From contig JAKSRE010000005.1 of assembly GCA_024403775.1 (NCBI GenBank), positions 1-64,000 of the forward strand: a DNA stretch of 64,000 bases, written 5' to 3'. This stretch comes from Clostridia bacterium. GTDB taxonomy: Bacteria > Bacillota > Clostridia > Saccharofermentanales > Saccharofermentanaceae. Every line of letters starts with the position of its first letter. The first letter of the stretch is position 1. Positions 7,986 to 17,064 of this stretch are shown here, in pieces. The notes under the pieces are model-generated. The model was given only the letters and a program-made list of their open reading frames with translations. It ran no database searches and was not told where the DNA came from. The position numbers were made by a program, and so were the translations under genes.

Positions 7986-8521
7986 TTGATTTTTCAGTTA
8001 TTCTTGCTGGATTCGGTGGTCAGGGTATTTTGTCAGCAGGTAAGATGGCTGCTGAGGCTGCTCTCTTCGAGGGTAAGGAAGTATCTTGGTTCCCTTCATA
8101 TGGTCCTGAGATGCGTGGTGGTACAGCAAACTGTTCAGTAGTTATTTCTGATGAGCCTATCGGTTCACCAGTTATTAACGACGCTGATGTTGTTATCTGT
8201 CTCAACCAGCCTTCAGCTGAGAAGTTCGAGGCTTCATTGAAGCCAGGCGGAGTTCTTGTTATTGATTCTTCTTTGTTTAAGTTTGCTCCAACAAGAACAG
8301 ATATCACATTCATTGAGATGCCAGCTTCTGATATTGCTACAGAGCTTGGTAACATGGCTTTTGCTACAATCTCAATGCTTGGTTGTCTCTCAAAGCAGAC
8401 TGGCTGCTTCAGCCGTGCTTCTTTTGAGTCAGCTCTCTACGAAGTTCTTCCAGAGAGAAGACATAAGCTTATTCCTGGTAACCTTAACGCATTTGATAAG
8501 GGTGCAGAGTACGCTAAGTAA
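7982..8521 (+). CDS. vorC: 2-oxoacid:ferredoxin oxidoreductase, gamma subunit
   Basis: Gamma subunit of the same complex (179 residues). The N-terminal motif ILAGFGGQGILSAGKMAAEA and WFPSYGPEMRGGTANCSVV are hallmarks of the POR/KOR gamma domain, which contacts CoA and the alpha subunit. Start ATG overlaps vorA by 4 nt. The operon ends here; a hairpin terminator follows within 30 nt. Confidence 0.9.
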   Translation: MIDFSVILAGFGGQGILSAGKMAAEAALFEGKEVSWFPSYGPEMRGGTANCSVVISDEPIGSPVINDADVVICLNQPSAEKFEASLKPGGVLVIDSSLFKFAPTRTDITFIEMPASDIATELGNMAFATISMLGCLSKQTGCFSRASFESALYEVLPERRHKLIPGNLNAFDKGAEYAK

Positions 8522-8549
8522 TAAAAGCATTTAAGTTTTAAACTAATTA

Positions 8550-8592
8550 AAGGGCTATCTCAAATTGATATTTGAGATGGCCTTTTGTTTTG
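8550..8592 (+). terminator. Terminator of the vor operon
   Basis: GGGCTATCTCAAAT pairs with ATTTGAGATGGCC across a short TGAT loop (one G-T pair), followed by a T-rich run (CCTTTTGTTTTG). Confidence 0.85.
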
Positions 8593-8685
8593 TTCTAATT
8601 TTTGTTCTCCAGGTCCAAATTGTAAAATAGTTGTAAAATATACACAAAACCTAATGTAAAAAATGAGCTTTTTTTGTATTTTTTA

Positions 8686-8715
8686 TTGGTGTTTGTATGT
8701 ATATTAAGTTATAAT
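8686..8715 (+). promoter_or_regulatory. Possible promoter of the glycogen operon
   Basis: TATAAT at 8710-8715 is preceded 18 bp upstream by the weak -35 candidate TTGGTG (8686-8691). The 8593-8763 region is AT-rich; nothing else was recognised in it. Confidence 0.4.
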
Positions 8716-8763
8716 TATAAATAATTGTTTAGGGAAAAATGTATCCTAATCATGGAGGTAATA

Positions 8764-10830
8764 ATGGAGCAAGCTTATTTGTTTAATAAAGGTGAGGATT
8801 ACATGGTATATAACTACCTCGGTTCTCATCCTTATGAGGAAGATGGTAAGAGTGGGTTCATATTTAGAGTTTGGGCTCCTAACGCTATCGCTATTAGTGT
8901 AATAGGTGACTTCAATAACTGGGACCCTGAAGAGCACTATATGAATCGTCTTGGTCAGACTGGCATATGGGAGACTAAGATTGAAGGGGCAAAGCAGTGG
9001 GACCGATATAAGTACAGAGTAATAGGTGCTGATTCACGTGTCTATGACAAGATTGATCCTTATGCAAGACACTTTGAGACAAGACCTAATAATTCTTCAA
9101 TCCTTTATAATTACAACGACTATATCTGGGGTGATGTTGAATACTGTAAGAATCGTACTGATGCTCTTACAGCTGCACCAGTAAATATCTATGAAGTTCA
9201 TCTTGGTTCATGGAGAAAGCATCCAGATGGCAACTTCTTTACTTACAGAGAGATGGCTTTGGATTTGTCTGAGTATTGTAAGAAGATGAATTATACACAT
9301 GTTGAGCTGATGCCAGTAATGGAGCATCCACTTGATGCCTCATGGGGTTATCAGGTTACTGGTTACTACGGAACAACAAGTAGATTTGGAACACCAGCTG
9401 ACTTTAAGTTTATGGTAGATGTTTTGCACCAGAACAACATTAAGGTCATTCTTGACTGGGTACCAGCACATTTCCCAAAGAATATCGAGGCACTTGTTCG
9501 TTTTGATGGTTCACCTTGCTATGAGTATGCAGATCCAAGAATTGGAGAGCATAGAGAGTGGGGTACATACGTATTTGATTATTCAAAGAATGAAGTAGTT
9601 TCATTCCTTATTTCTAATGCTGTTTTCTGGATTAATGAATTCCACATTGATGGTCTCCGTGTAGATGCAGTAAGCAGTATGCTTTATCGTAACTATGGAA
9701 GAACGCAGTATATTCCTAATATTCATGGTGGAACAGAAAATCTCGAGGTAGTTGAATTTTTCAGACATCTTAATGGTGTTGTAAGAAGTAAGTTCCCACA
9801 TGTAATGATGATTGCAGAGGAATCAACTGCATGGCCTAAGGTTACACATTCTATCGAAGATGGCGGACTAGGATTCACTCATAAGTGGAACATGGGCTGG
9901 ATGCATGATACCTTGGATTATTTCTCAACAGATTCATATGCACGTGGATGGCACCACGATCAGTTCTGTTTCTCAATGATGTATGCATTTTCAGAGAACT
10001 TTATCTTAAGTTTGTCACACGATGAAGTAGTTCATGGAAAGTACTCAATGATTGATAAGATGCCAGGTGATGTATGGCGTAAGTTTGCTTCACTTCGTAC
10101 TCTTTATATGTATCAGATGAGCCATCCTGGAGCAAAACTTAACTTCATGGGTTCAGAGTTTGGTCAGTTTATTGAATGGCGATTCTATGAAGAACTCGAA
10201 TGGTTTATGCTTGACTATGAGTCACACAGACTTTTGCAGGATTATTGTTCAGTACTTAATAAATTCTATATCGATCATCCGCAGTTCTGGCTTGATGACC
10301 ACACATGGTCTGGCTTCGAGTGGATTGACACTACAGACACATTAAATAATGTCTTTATCTATAAGCGTTCTTGTGAAGGTGAGGAGAATAAAGATATTTA
10401 CTGTGCTCTTAACATGGTACCTAAGCCTCTTGAAGGTTATAAGATTCCTGTTTATGAGAAAGGTATTTATAAGATAGTTCTTAATACTGATGATATGGCT
10501 TTTGGTGGTAGTGGTTATCCTATGGGCCTTGATTCAGATGGATGTGTAGCAACTGTTGAAGAAGAATATAACGGTAAGCCTTTCCATATTGTTATTAATA
10601 TTCCACCACTTGCTGGTGTCTACTTCATGAAGGTTAATGATTTGCCAGAGCCTAAGAAGGAAGTTAAGGCAAAGGAAAGCACAAAGAAAGCTTCAGTTGA
10701 TAAAAAGCCAGTTAAGAAGAGTGCTCCTTTAAAGAAGGAGACAGCTAAGAAGGAAATTACTAAGAAAGAACCTGTAAAGAAGGCTGCTTCTAAGAAAACT
10801 CCTTCAAAGAAAACAGATAGTAAAAAATAA
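8764..10830 (+). CDS. glgB: 1,4-alpha-glucan branching enzyme with lysine-rich C-terminal tail
   Basis: Introduces alpha-1,6 branches into glycogen. Domains: an N-terminal CBM48 (FRVWAPNAIAISVIGDFNNW), a GH13 barrel with the nucleophile Asp at about residue 301 (GLRVDAVSSML), the acid/base Glu at about 352 (MIAEES) and LSHDEVVHGK, then an all-beta C domain ending near residue 629. Beyond this lies an unusual tail of about 59 residues, KEVKAKES then KK/KA/KT repeats, highly basic and low in complexity, not part of known GlgB. The ATG at 8764 is chosen because GGAGGT ends 4 nt upstream; a TTG at 8725 is less likely. First gene of the operon. Confidence 0.93.
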   Translation: MEQAYLFNKGEDYMVYNYLGSHPYEEDGKSGFIFRVWAPNAIAISVIGDFNNWDPEEHYMNRLGQTGIWETKIEGAKQWDRYKYRVIGADSRVYDKIDPYARHFETRPNNSSILYNYNDYIWGDVEYCKNRTDALTAAPVNIYEVHLGSWRKHPDGNFFTYREMALDLSEYCKKMNYTHVELMPVMEHPLDASWGYQVTGYYGTTSRFGTPADFKFMVDVLHQNNIKVILDWVPAHFPKNIEALVRFDGSPCYEYADPRIGEHREWGTYVFDYSKNEVVSFLISNAVFWINEFHIDGLRVDAVSSMLYRNYGRTQYIPNIHGGTENLEVVEFFRHLNGVVRSKFPHVMMIAEESTAWPKVTHSIEDGGLGFTHKWNMGWMHDTLDYFSTDSYARGWHHDQFCFSMMYAFSENFILSLSHDEVVHGKYSMIDKMPGDVWRKFASLRTLYMYQMSHPGAKLNFMGSEFGQFIEWRFYEELEWFMLDYESHRLLQDYCSVLNKFYIDHPQFWLDDHTWSGFEWIDTTDTLNNVFIYKRSCEGEENKDIYCALNMVPKPLEGYKIPVYEKGIYKIVLNTDDMAFGGSGYPMGLDSDGCVATVEEEYNGKPFHIVINIPPLAGVYFMKVNDLPEPKKEVKAKESTKKASVDKKPVKKSAPLKKETAKKEITKKEPVKKAASKKTPSKKTDSKK

Positions 10831-10857
10831 AAAAGTATAGATACGGAGGTGTAGTTT

Positions 10858-12114
10858 ATGGCTAAATTGGCCGTTGCAATGATTCTTGCCGGAGGACAGG
10901 GTGCAAGACTCGGTGTATTAACAAAGAAAATCGCGAAGCCAGCAGTTCCATTTGGAAGCCGTTACAGAATTATCGATTTCCCATTGTCAAACTGCGTTAA
11001 TTCAGGAATTGAGACAGTAGGTGTTTTGTCTCAGTATCAGCCTCTGGCATTGAATACCTATGTAGGTAACGGACATCCTTGGGATTTGGATCGTCACAAT
11101 GCTGGAGCTTATATTCTTCCACCTTACCAGAAGACAGGTAAGAGTGACTGGTATAAGGGTACTGCAAATGCTATTTATCAGAATAAGGACTTCCTTGATG
11201 ACTGTGATCCTAAGTATGTAGTTATCCTTTCAGGTGACCACATTTATAAGATGGATTATGCTGAGATGATTGAGGCTCATATCCGTAAGGGTGCTGATGC
11301 TACTCTCGCTGTAATCGAAGTACCTTGGGCTGAGGCTTCAAGATTCGGTATTCTTAATACTAAGGATGACGATATCATCACAGAGTTCGTTGAGAAGCCT
11401 GCTAAGCCAGAGAGTAATCTTGCTTCAATGGGTGTTTACGTATTTACATGGGAAGTTCTTCGTAAGGCTCTTATTGAAGATGAAGAGAATCCAGATTCAA
11501 ATAACGACTTTGGTATGAATATTGTACCTATGCTTCTTGCATCAGGTAAGAAGCTTTGTGCATTCAGATTCTCAGGTTACTGGAAGGATGTAGGAACTAT
11601 CGCTTCTCTCTGGGAGACAAATATGGATATTCTCGATAAGCCAGAGGATATTAACCTTATTGACAGAAGCTGGAAGATTTATAGCCGTAACCCAGTTAAG
11701 CCTTCACATTTTATCGGTAACGATGCAAAGGTTGTAAGCTCAGCATTAACAGATGGTTGTAGAATTCATGGTACAGTTATCCACTCAGTTCTTTCTGATT
11801 CAGTTATCGTTGAGAAGGGTGCTGTAGTTAAGGATTGCGTATTGTTCCCAGGAGTTGTAGTAAAGTCTGGTGCTAACATTGAGAGATGTGTAGTAGATTT
11901 TGGTACTGTTATTGGTGAGAACGTTAAGGCAGGACCTTCAGTAACAGGTGAAGGACCATATACAAATCACAAGATTTGTTCTGAAGGAATCGTTGTATTT
12001 GAGCGTGGACTTAAGATTAAGGCTAACTCAACTATTCCAGGTAACAGCATGGTTGATTCTGATGTTCAGACAACAGAAGAAGAGAACGTTATCGAAGAGA
12101 TTTTCAGAGTATAA
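10858..12114 (+). CDS. glgC: Glucose-1-phosphate adenylyltransferase
   Basis: Makes ADP-glucose, the glucosyl donor for glycogen synthase. N-terminal nucleotidyltransferase domain with [20 protein letters not shown] and [16 protein letters not shown], plus [10 protein letters not shown] and SGYWKDVGT; the C-terminal part is a left-handed beta-helix (repeated hexapeptides) from about residue 290. The length of 418 residues is slightly longer than the usual 380-400. GGAGG precedes the ATG. The adjacent glgD paralogue suggests a GlgC/GlgD hetero-oligomer as in other Bacillota. Confidence 0.94.
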   Translation: MAKLAVAMILAGGQGARLGVLTKKIAKPAVPFGSRYRIIDFPLSNCVNSGIETVGVLSQYQPLALNTYVGNGHPWDLDRHNAGAYILPPYQKTGKSDWYKGTANAIYQNKDFLDDCDPKYVVILSGDHIYKMDYAEMIEAHIRKGADATLAVIEVPWAEASRFGILNTKDDDIITEFVEKPAKPESNLASMGVYVFTWEVLRKALIEDEENPDSNNDFGMNIVPMLLASGKKLCAFRFSGYWKDVGTIASLWETNMDILDKPEDINLIDRSWKIYSRNPVKPSHFIGNDAKVVSSALTDGCRIHGTVIHSVLSDSVIVEKGAVVKDCVLFPGVVVKSGANIERCVVDFGTVIGENVKAGPSVTGEGPYTNHKICSEGIVVFERGLKIKANSTIPGNSMVDSDVQTTEEENVIEEIFRV

Positions 12115-12132
12115 GGTAAGGAGATAAGCAAT

Positions 12133-13242
12133 ATGTTTACAAGTGTAATGGGCTTAATTGTAGCCGACAATAAGAAGATTACTTTGGGAGAACTTACTAG
12201 TCCTCGTGCTTTATCTGCTGTACCTTTTGCAGGAAGATACAGAATCGTAGACTTCGTACTCTCAAATATGGTTAATACAGGAATTAAGAATGTAGGTGTA
12301 CTTACGTATAACAAGTATAAGTCACTTATGGACCACCTTGGAACAGGTTCTCCTTGGTCACTCGACCGTAAGAATGACGGACTTCACATTCTTCCTCCTT
12401 ATGTAAATTCAGAAGCAACAAACGTATCGGGCGATGAAGAATTAGCTGGTATTATTGACTTCCTTAGAACTTCAAGAACAGATTATGTTATTGTTGCTTC
12501 TTCAAATGTAGTTTTGAATTCAAACTTTAATGCTTTCATTAAGTCACATCAGGAGTCAGGTGCTGATATCTCAGTAATGTATAATCGTGATGGCAATAAA
12601 GCAGGAAGTCCTTGTTATATTCTTGATACTGATGACGATGGATTCGTATGTGACATGCTTTATAATCCAGAGAAGGCAACATCTAATAAGTGCAGCCTTG
12701 GAATTATTCTCTTAAGAAGAGATATGATGATTGACATCATTGCAAAGATGATGGCTCACGGAACATCTCACTTTGGAATTCATTCAATTGTTAAGATGTT
12801 CGATGAGTTTAAGGTTCATGCATATGAGTACACAGGAACTGCTTTGAGAATCAATAGCGTTCAGACATACTTCAATGCATCAATGGCACTTCTTGATGGT
12901 AATGTAAGAGATAACCTTTTCTGGTCAGGTGAGTCTGTATACACAAAGATCAAGGATGAGGCTCCAACACTTTACTTTGAGAGCTCCGAAGTATCAAATT
13001 CAATGATCTCTGATGGTTGTAGAATCTATGGTAATGTTGAGAATTCAATTATTTTCCGTGGTGTTACAATTTCTAAGAATACAACAGTAAAGAATTGCGT
13101 TATTATGCAGGGTGCTCATATCTCAGAGAACTGTAATCTTGAGAATGTAATTCTTGATAAGAATGCATTCGTAAGACCAGGAGTTAGACTTGTAGGTCAC
13201 CCAAGTTATCCTATCGTAATTGGAAAGGGAGCAGGTATCTAA
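12133..13242 (+). CDS. glgD: GlgD, regulatory/non-catalytic ADP-glucose pyrophosphorylase subunit
   Basis: Paralogue of GlgC of 369 residues. The start (GLIVADNKKITLGELTSPRA) aligns with the GlgC nucleotide loop but lacks the GGxGxRL signature, so catalysis is not expected; the later AVPFAGRYRIVDFVLSNMVN is conserved. In Bacillota GlgD binds GlgC and raises its activity. AAGGAG precedes the ATG; the gene begins 18 nt after glgC and ends 1 nt before glgA. Confidence 0.92.
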   Translation: MFTSVMGLIVADNKKITLGELTSPRALSAVPFAGRYRIVDFVLSNMVNTGIKNVGVLTYNKYKSLMDHLGTGSPWSLDRKNDGLHILPPYVNSEATNVSGDEELAGIIDFLRTSRTDYVIVASSNVVLNSNFNAFIKSHQESGADISVMYNRDGNKAGSPCYILDTDDDGFVCDMLYNPEKATSNKCSLGIILLRRDMMIDIIAKMMAHGTSHFGIHSIVKMFDEFKVHAYEYTGTALRINSVQTYFNASMALLDGNVRDNLFWSGESVYTKIKDEAPTLYFESSEVSNSMISDGCRIYGNVENSIIFRGVTISKNTTVKNCVIMQGAHISENCNLENVILDKNAFVRPGVRLVGHPSYPIVIGKGAGI

Positions 13243-13243
13243 T

Positions 13244-14965
13244 ATGAAGAAGCTTAAAGTATTATTGGTATCTTCTGAAGTAAGTCCTTTTGTTAAGGTT
13301 GGTGGATTAGCTGACGTAGTTGGAGCACTTCCAGTTGAACTTAATAAAGGTGATGTCGATGCAAGAGTAATTCTTCCTTTGTATCGTAAAATTAAGATTA
13401 AGTACAATGATGAACTTAAATTCCTCGGATGGAAGATGGTTCATATGGGATGGAGATCACTTTATGCAGGTCTTTTCTCATTAGAGAAGAATGGTACTAC
13501 ATTTTATTTTGTAGATAATGAGTATTACTTCAATTTTGAGCAGGTTTATGTTGAGTATGTATTCGATATTGAGAGATATTGTTTCTTCCAGCGTGCTGTT
13601 CTTGACTTTATGGGAGACTTCATGGACTTTGAGCCAAATGTTCTCCACTGTAATGACTGGCAGACAGGTATGATGCCACTTCTCCTTGATGCACACTTCA
13701 AGAAGCACGGCTATCACATGGATGTTCAGACTATTTACACTATTCATAACCTTAAGTATCAGGGTGTTCATAGTGTTGATGTTGTTCGTGAGATGTTAGA
13801 TCTTCCAGATGAATATGTAAGAGATGAGTTCTGTATCAAGGATCGTGCCATTAACTTCATGAAGGCCGGAATTGTATACTCTAACTCAGTTACAACTGTA
13901 TCACCAACATATTCTTATGAGATTATGACTGATTATTATGGTGAAGGTCTTAATCAGACACTCCAGCGTTATGCTTACAAGGTATCTGGTATTCTCAATG
14001 GTATTAATGATCTTGAGTATGATCCTAAGACAGATGAGAAGATTCCAGCTAAGTATGATATTACAAACTACAAGGAAGGAAAGGCTATCTGTAAGAAGTC
14101 TCTCCAGGAGCAGCTCGGACTCGAAGTTAATCCAGGTGCTCCACTTTGTGTAATGATTTCAAGACTTGTTGATCAGAAGGGTCTTGATCTTCTTCTCTAT
14201 GTTCTTGAAGAAATGCTTTATGACGGAATGCAGGTAGTAATCCTTGGTACAGGTGATGCATACTATGAGAGAGCTTTGGTAGATATTGCAAATCGTAATC
14301 CAGGTAAGATGTGTGCTTGTATTGACTTTGACGGTGGTCTTGCTCATACTATGTATGCTGCAGCTGATATCTTCCTTATGCCATCACTCTTCGAGCCATG
14401 TGGCTTGTCACAGCTCGTATCTATGGCATATGGTACTATCCCTGTTGTACGTGAGACTGGTGGGCTTAAGGATACAGTTATTCCTTATAATGAATTTACT
14501 GGAGAAGGTAATGGATTCTCATTTGCAAATATTAATGCGCATGAGTTCCTTTTCGTAACAAAGTACGCTTGTGATCTCTATCGTAATCACAAGGATGTAT
14601 GGGATAAGCTTATTAAAGTAGGAATGAGTGGAGATTATTCATGGAAGAAGTCAGCAGGTGAGTATGCTGGTCTCTATTCACTCATTACAGGTATTCCTTT
14701 GAGTAATCCTGAGGAAACTGAAGTTAAGGAAGAACCACAGGTAACTGAGGTAAAGGAAGAACCAAAGGCTTCAGAAGTTAAGGAAGAAGTTAAGGAAGAA
14801 GTTAAGGAAGAGCCAGTTAAGAAGGAAGTAGCAAAGAAGCCAGCTGCAAAGAAGGCAACTACTAAGAAGTCAACTACTACAAAGAAGACTTCTGAGGCAA
14901 AGGCTACTACCAAAAAGCCAGCAGCTAAGAAAGCTGCCACAACAAAGAAGGCTGATAAAAAGTAA
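13244..14965 (+). CDS. glgA: Glycogen synthase (GT5) with acidic-then-lysine-rich C-terminal tail
   Basis: ADP-glucose-dependent glycogen synthase. The KVGGL ADP-glucose motif is at residues 18-22, HCNDWQTGMMPLL follows, and SLFEPCGLSQL with YGTIPVVRETGG marks the GT-B C-terminal domain. The enzyme domain ends near residue 485. The remaining 88 or so residues form a tail with an acidic Glu-rich half (EVKEEP repeats) followed by a basic half (KKPAAKKAT, TTKK repeats). Such a tail is not normal for GlgA. The ATG at 13244 lies 1 nt after the glgD stop, so translation is coupled; an upstream TTG inside glgD is less likely. Confidence 0.93.
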   Translation: MKKLKVLLVSSEVSPFVKVGGLADVVGALPVELNKGDVDARVILPLYRKIKIKYNDELKFLGWKMVHMGWRSLYAGLFSLEKNGTTFYFVDNEYYFNFEQVYVEYVFDIERYCFFQRAVLDFMGDFMDFEPNVLHCNDWQTGMMPLLLDAHFKKHGYHMDVQTIYTIHNLKYQGVHSVDVVREMLDLPDEYVRDEFCIKDRAINFMKAGIVYSNSVTTVSPTYSYEIMTDYYGEGLNQTLQRYAYKVSGILNGINDLEYDPKTDEKIPAKYDITNYKEGKAICKKSLQEQLGLEVNPGAPLCVMISRLVDQKGLDLLLYVLEEMLYDGMQVVILGTGDAYYERALVDIANRNPGKMCACIDFDGGLAHTMYAAADIFLMPSLFEPCGLSQLVSMAYGTIPVVRETGGLKDTVIPYNEFTGEGNGFSFANINAHEFLFVTKYACDLYRNHKDVWDKLIKVGMSGDYSWKKSAGEYAGLYSLITGIPLSNPEETEVKEEPQVTEVKEEPKASEVKEEVKEEVKEEPVKKEVAKKPAAKKATTKKSTTTKKTSEAKATTKKPAAKKAATTKKADKK

Positions 14966-14993
14966 AAAATAATAGTTTGAGAGGTCACAAGTA

Positions 14994-17054
14994 ATGTCTT
15001 TTTGTCTGGATGAGGAACAATATGACGTATTTTTGCACGCTTCACGTTCCGAAGAATTTAGATTTCCATTTGGAGCAATGCCGACAGATAGCGAGGTTAC
15101 ACTTAGATTCAAAGTTCCTAGTGGAACACGAGACGTTACTTTGTGTTACTCTTATGGCTTATATGATTTTACATATCATGAAGAACCAATGCGGTTGATT
15201 GAACATAATGATAACTTCGATAAATACGAAGTTGTCCTTATGTGTTGTCATGAACCCGGATTGGTTTTTTATTGGTTTAAATTCAGACTTGATACAGAAT
15301 ATTCTGAACAGTTCTATTATGTTGCTGAGGCGGATACTGATTTTGGTTCAGGTAAGATTTATCATGAGCCTCCACGTGTTGGGGCAAATGAAGATAAATA
15401 TCCATATGCATGGCAGATAACTGTTTATGAGAAAGATTCTAAAACACCAGATTCTATTAAGGGTGCTAAGATTTATCAGATTTTCCCTGACAGATTTGCC
15501 AGAGATAAAAACTTCGATTATAAGAAGATGATTTCTTATCCTTGTGGTCCAGAGAGACTTTTCCATAAGGATTGGAATGAGGATGTTGATATCGAGGGTA
15601 AACCAGAGACTGGCTATCTTGCTTGTGATTTTTATGGTGGAAGTTTATACGGTATTATTGAGAAACTCGATTATATTAAATCTCTTGGCATCGATATTAT
15701 TTATATGAATCCTATCTTTATGGCCCGCTCAAGCCACAGATATGATACTGCCAATTATAAGGAAGTTGATCCGATTCTTGGTGGAAATGAAGCCTTTGAG
15801 GAATTATCAAAAGAGGCTTCGAAGCGTGGAATTAAGATTATCATTGATGGAGTTTTCAGCCATACTGGCGCCGACAGTATTTATTTTAATAAGTTTAACC
15901 GCTTTGACGGTGTTGGTGCATATGAAGCATATACAACTGGTAAGGAAAGTAAGTATCGTTCCTGGTATTCCTTCATCGAAAGTGATGACGATCAGGTTTT
16001 ATACCATGCTTGGTGGGGATTCCCAGATCTTCCAAATGTAGACGAGAATAATCTGTCATACAGACAGTATATCTTTGGTAAAGATGGTGTAGTAGATACA
16101 TGGACTTCAAGAGGTGCATCAGGAATAAGACTTGATGTATCAGATGAACTTCCAGATAGTTTTATAAGACAGATGAGAGATACTCTTAAGTCTTACACAA
16201 ATGGTGAAGGAATTCTGATTGGTGAAGTCTGGGAAGATGCAAGTAATAAATGTAGTTATGGTTCTTACAGAGATTTTCTTCTTGGAAGAACGCACGATAG
16301 TGTAATGGGATATACCTTCCGTAAAGAAGTACTTGATTATCTTTGTGGATATATTACTGCAAGACAGCTTAATTCAAGACTTGAAGGTTATAGAGAACGC
16401 TATCCTCTTGAGAATTACTATTCAATTATGAATCTGATTTCTTCTCATGATGTACCACGTGCCTTTACAATTTTAGGTAAGATAAAAGAGCCAGATAATA
16501 GACCTTCACAGCGTTATATGTGGGTTGAAGAGGAAAGAATTGATGAGATTACAGCTCTTATGAGACTGGCTTATGCATTCCAGATGGCTTACGTCGGATG
16601 TCCTACAACTTATTATGGTGATGAGATTCTTATGCAGGGATATAAAGATCCATTTAACAGAAGAACTTATCCATGGGATAATGTAGATGAAAGAGCAAAA
16701 AAACATCTGGATTTCTGTCGAGAGATTGCTGAGTTAAGAACAAATAATCCTTGTCTTAAGACTGGTTTTATCGAGACACTTTATGCTGACGATGATGTAC
16801 TTGTAATAAAGCGTTACCTGAAAGATGGTAAGGATGCCTTCGGTAATGTAATGAGTGAAGGAGCTGACAGTATTATTTTCGCAATGAACAGAAGCGATAA
16901 GGATATTGATATTTCTATTAATAATAATGATATAAATATTATATATAAGGAAGAAAATTTAAAAGATTCTGATACTTTTGATTTTATTTTAGATAAAAAA
17001 TCAAGTATAATAAAAAGAGTTGTTGGAGCAAAATCATTTTTGTTCGTCATTTAG
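14994..17054 (+). CDS. GH13 alpha-glucan hydrolase (neopullulanase/cyclomaltodextrinase-like)
   Basis: Predicted to cleave alpha-1,4 (and perhaps alpha-1,6) glucan bonds; probably cytoplasmic because no signal peptide is seen. The N-terminal 150 residues resemble a CBM34-type beta domain. The GH13 barrel follows with IYQIFPDRFA, the nucleophile Asp in GIRLDVSDELPDSF, the acid/base Glu in ILIGEVWEDAS and the third Asp in LISSHDVPRAF. Length (686) is within the range for neopullulanase-type enzymes carrying an N domain. It lies 28 nt after glgA with GAGAGG before the ATG, so it is part of the glycogen operon and probably acts in glycogen or maltodextrin turnover. Confidence 0.85.
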   Translation: MSFCLDEEQYDVFLHASRSEEFRFPFGAMPTDSEVTLRFKVPSGTRDVTLCYSYGLYDFTYHEEPMRLIEHNDNFDKYEVVLMCCHEPGLVFYWFKFRLDTEYSEQFYYVAEADTDFGSGKIYHEPPRVGANEDKYPYAWQITVYEKDSKTPDSIKGAKIYQIFPDRFARDKNFDYKKMISYPCGPERLFHKDWNEDVDIEGKPETGYLACDFYGGSLYGIIEKLDYIKSLGIDIIYMNPIFMARSSHRYDTANYKEVDPILGGNEAFEELSKEASKRGIKIIIDGVFSHTGADSIYFNKFNRFDGVGAYEAYTTGKESKYRSWYSFIESDDDQVLYHAWWGFPDLPNVDENNLSYRQYIFGKDGVVDTWTSRGASGIRLDVSDELPDSFIRQMRDTLKSYTNGEGILIGEVWEDASNKCSYGSYRDFLLGRTHDSVMGYTFRKEVLDYLCGYITARQLNSRLEGYRERYPLENYYSIMNLISSHDVPRAFTILGKIKEPDNRPSQRYMWVEEERIDEITALMRLAYAFQMAYVGCPTTYYGDEILMQGYKDPFNRRTYPWDNVDERAKKHLDFCREIAELRTNNPCLKTGFIETLYADDDVLVIKRYLKDGKDAFGNVMSEGADSIIFAMNRSDKDIDISINNNDINIIYKEENLKDSDTFDFILDKKSSIIKRVVGAKSFLFVI

Positions 17055-17064
17055 GAGGAAGAAT

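Noticed and set aside
8725..8763. TTG start for glgB upstream of the chosen ATG
   Set aside because: The added residues contain the ribosome site of the ATG at 8764 and do not match GlgB N termini.
14674..15045. Antisense frame across the glgA tail
   Set aside because: Arises from the repetitive Lys/Glu codons on the sense strand; no ribosome site.
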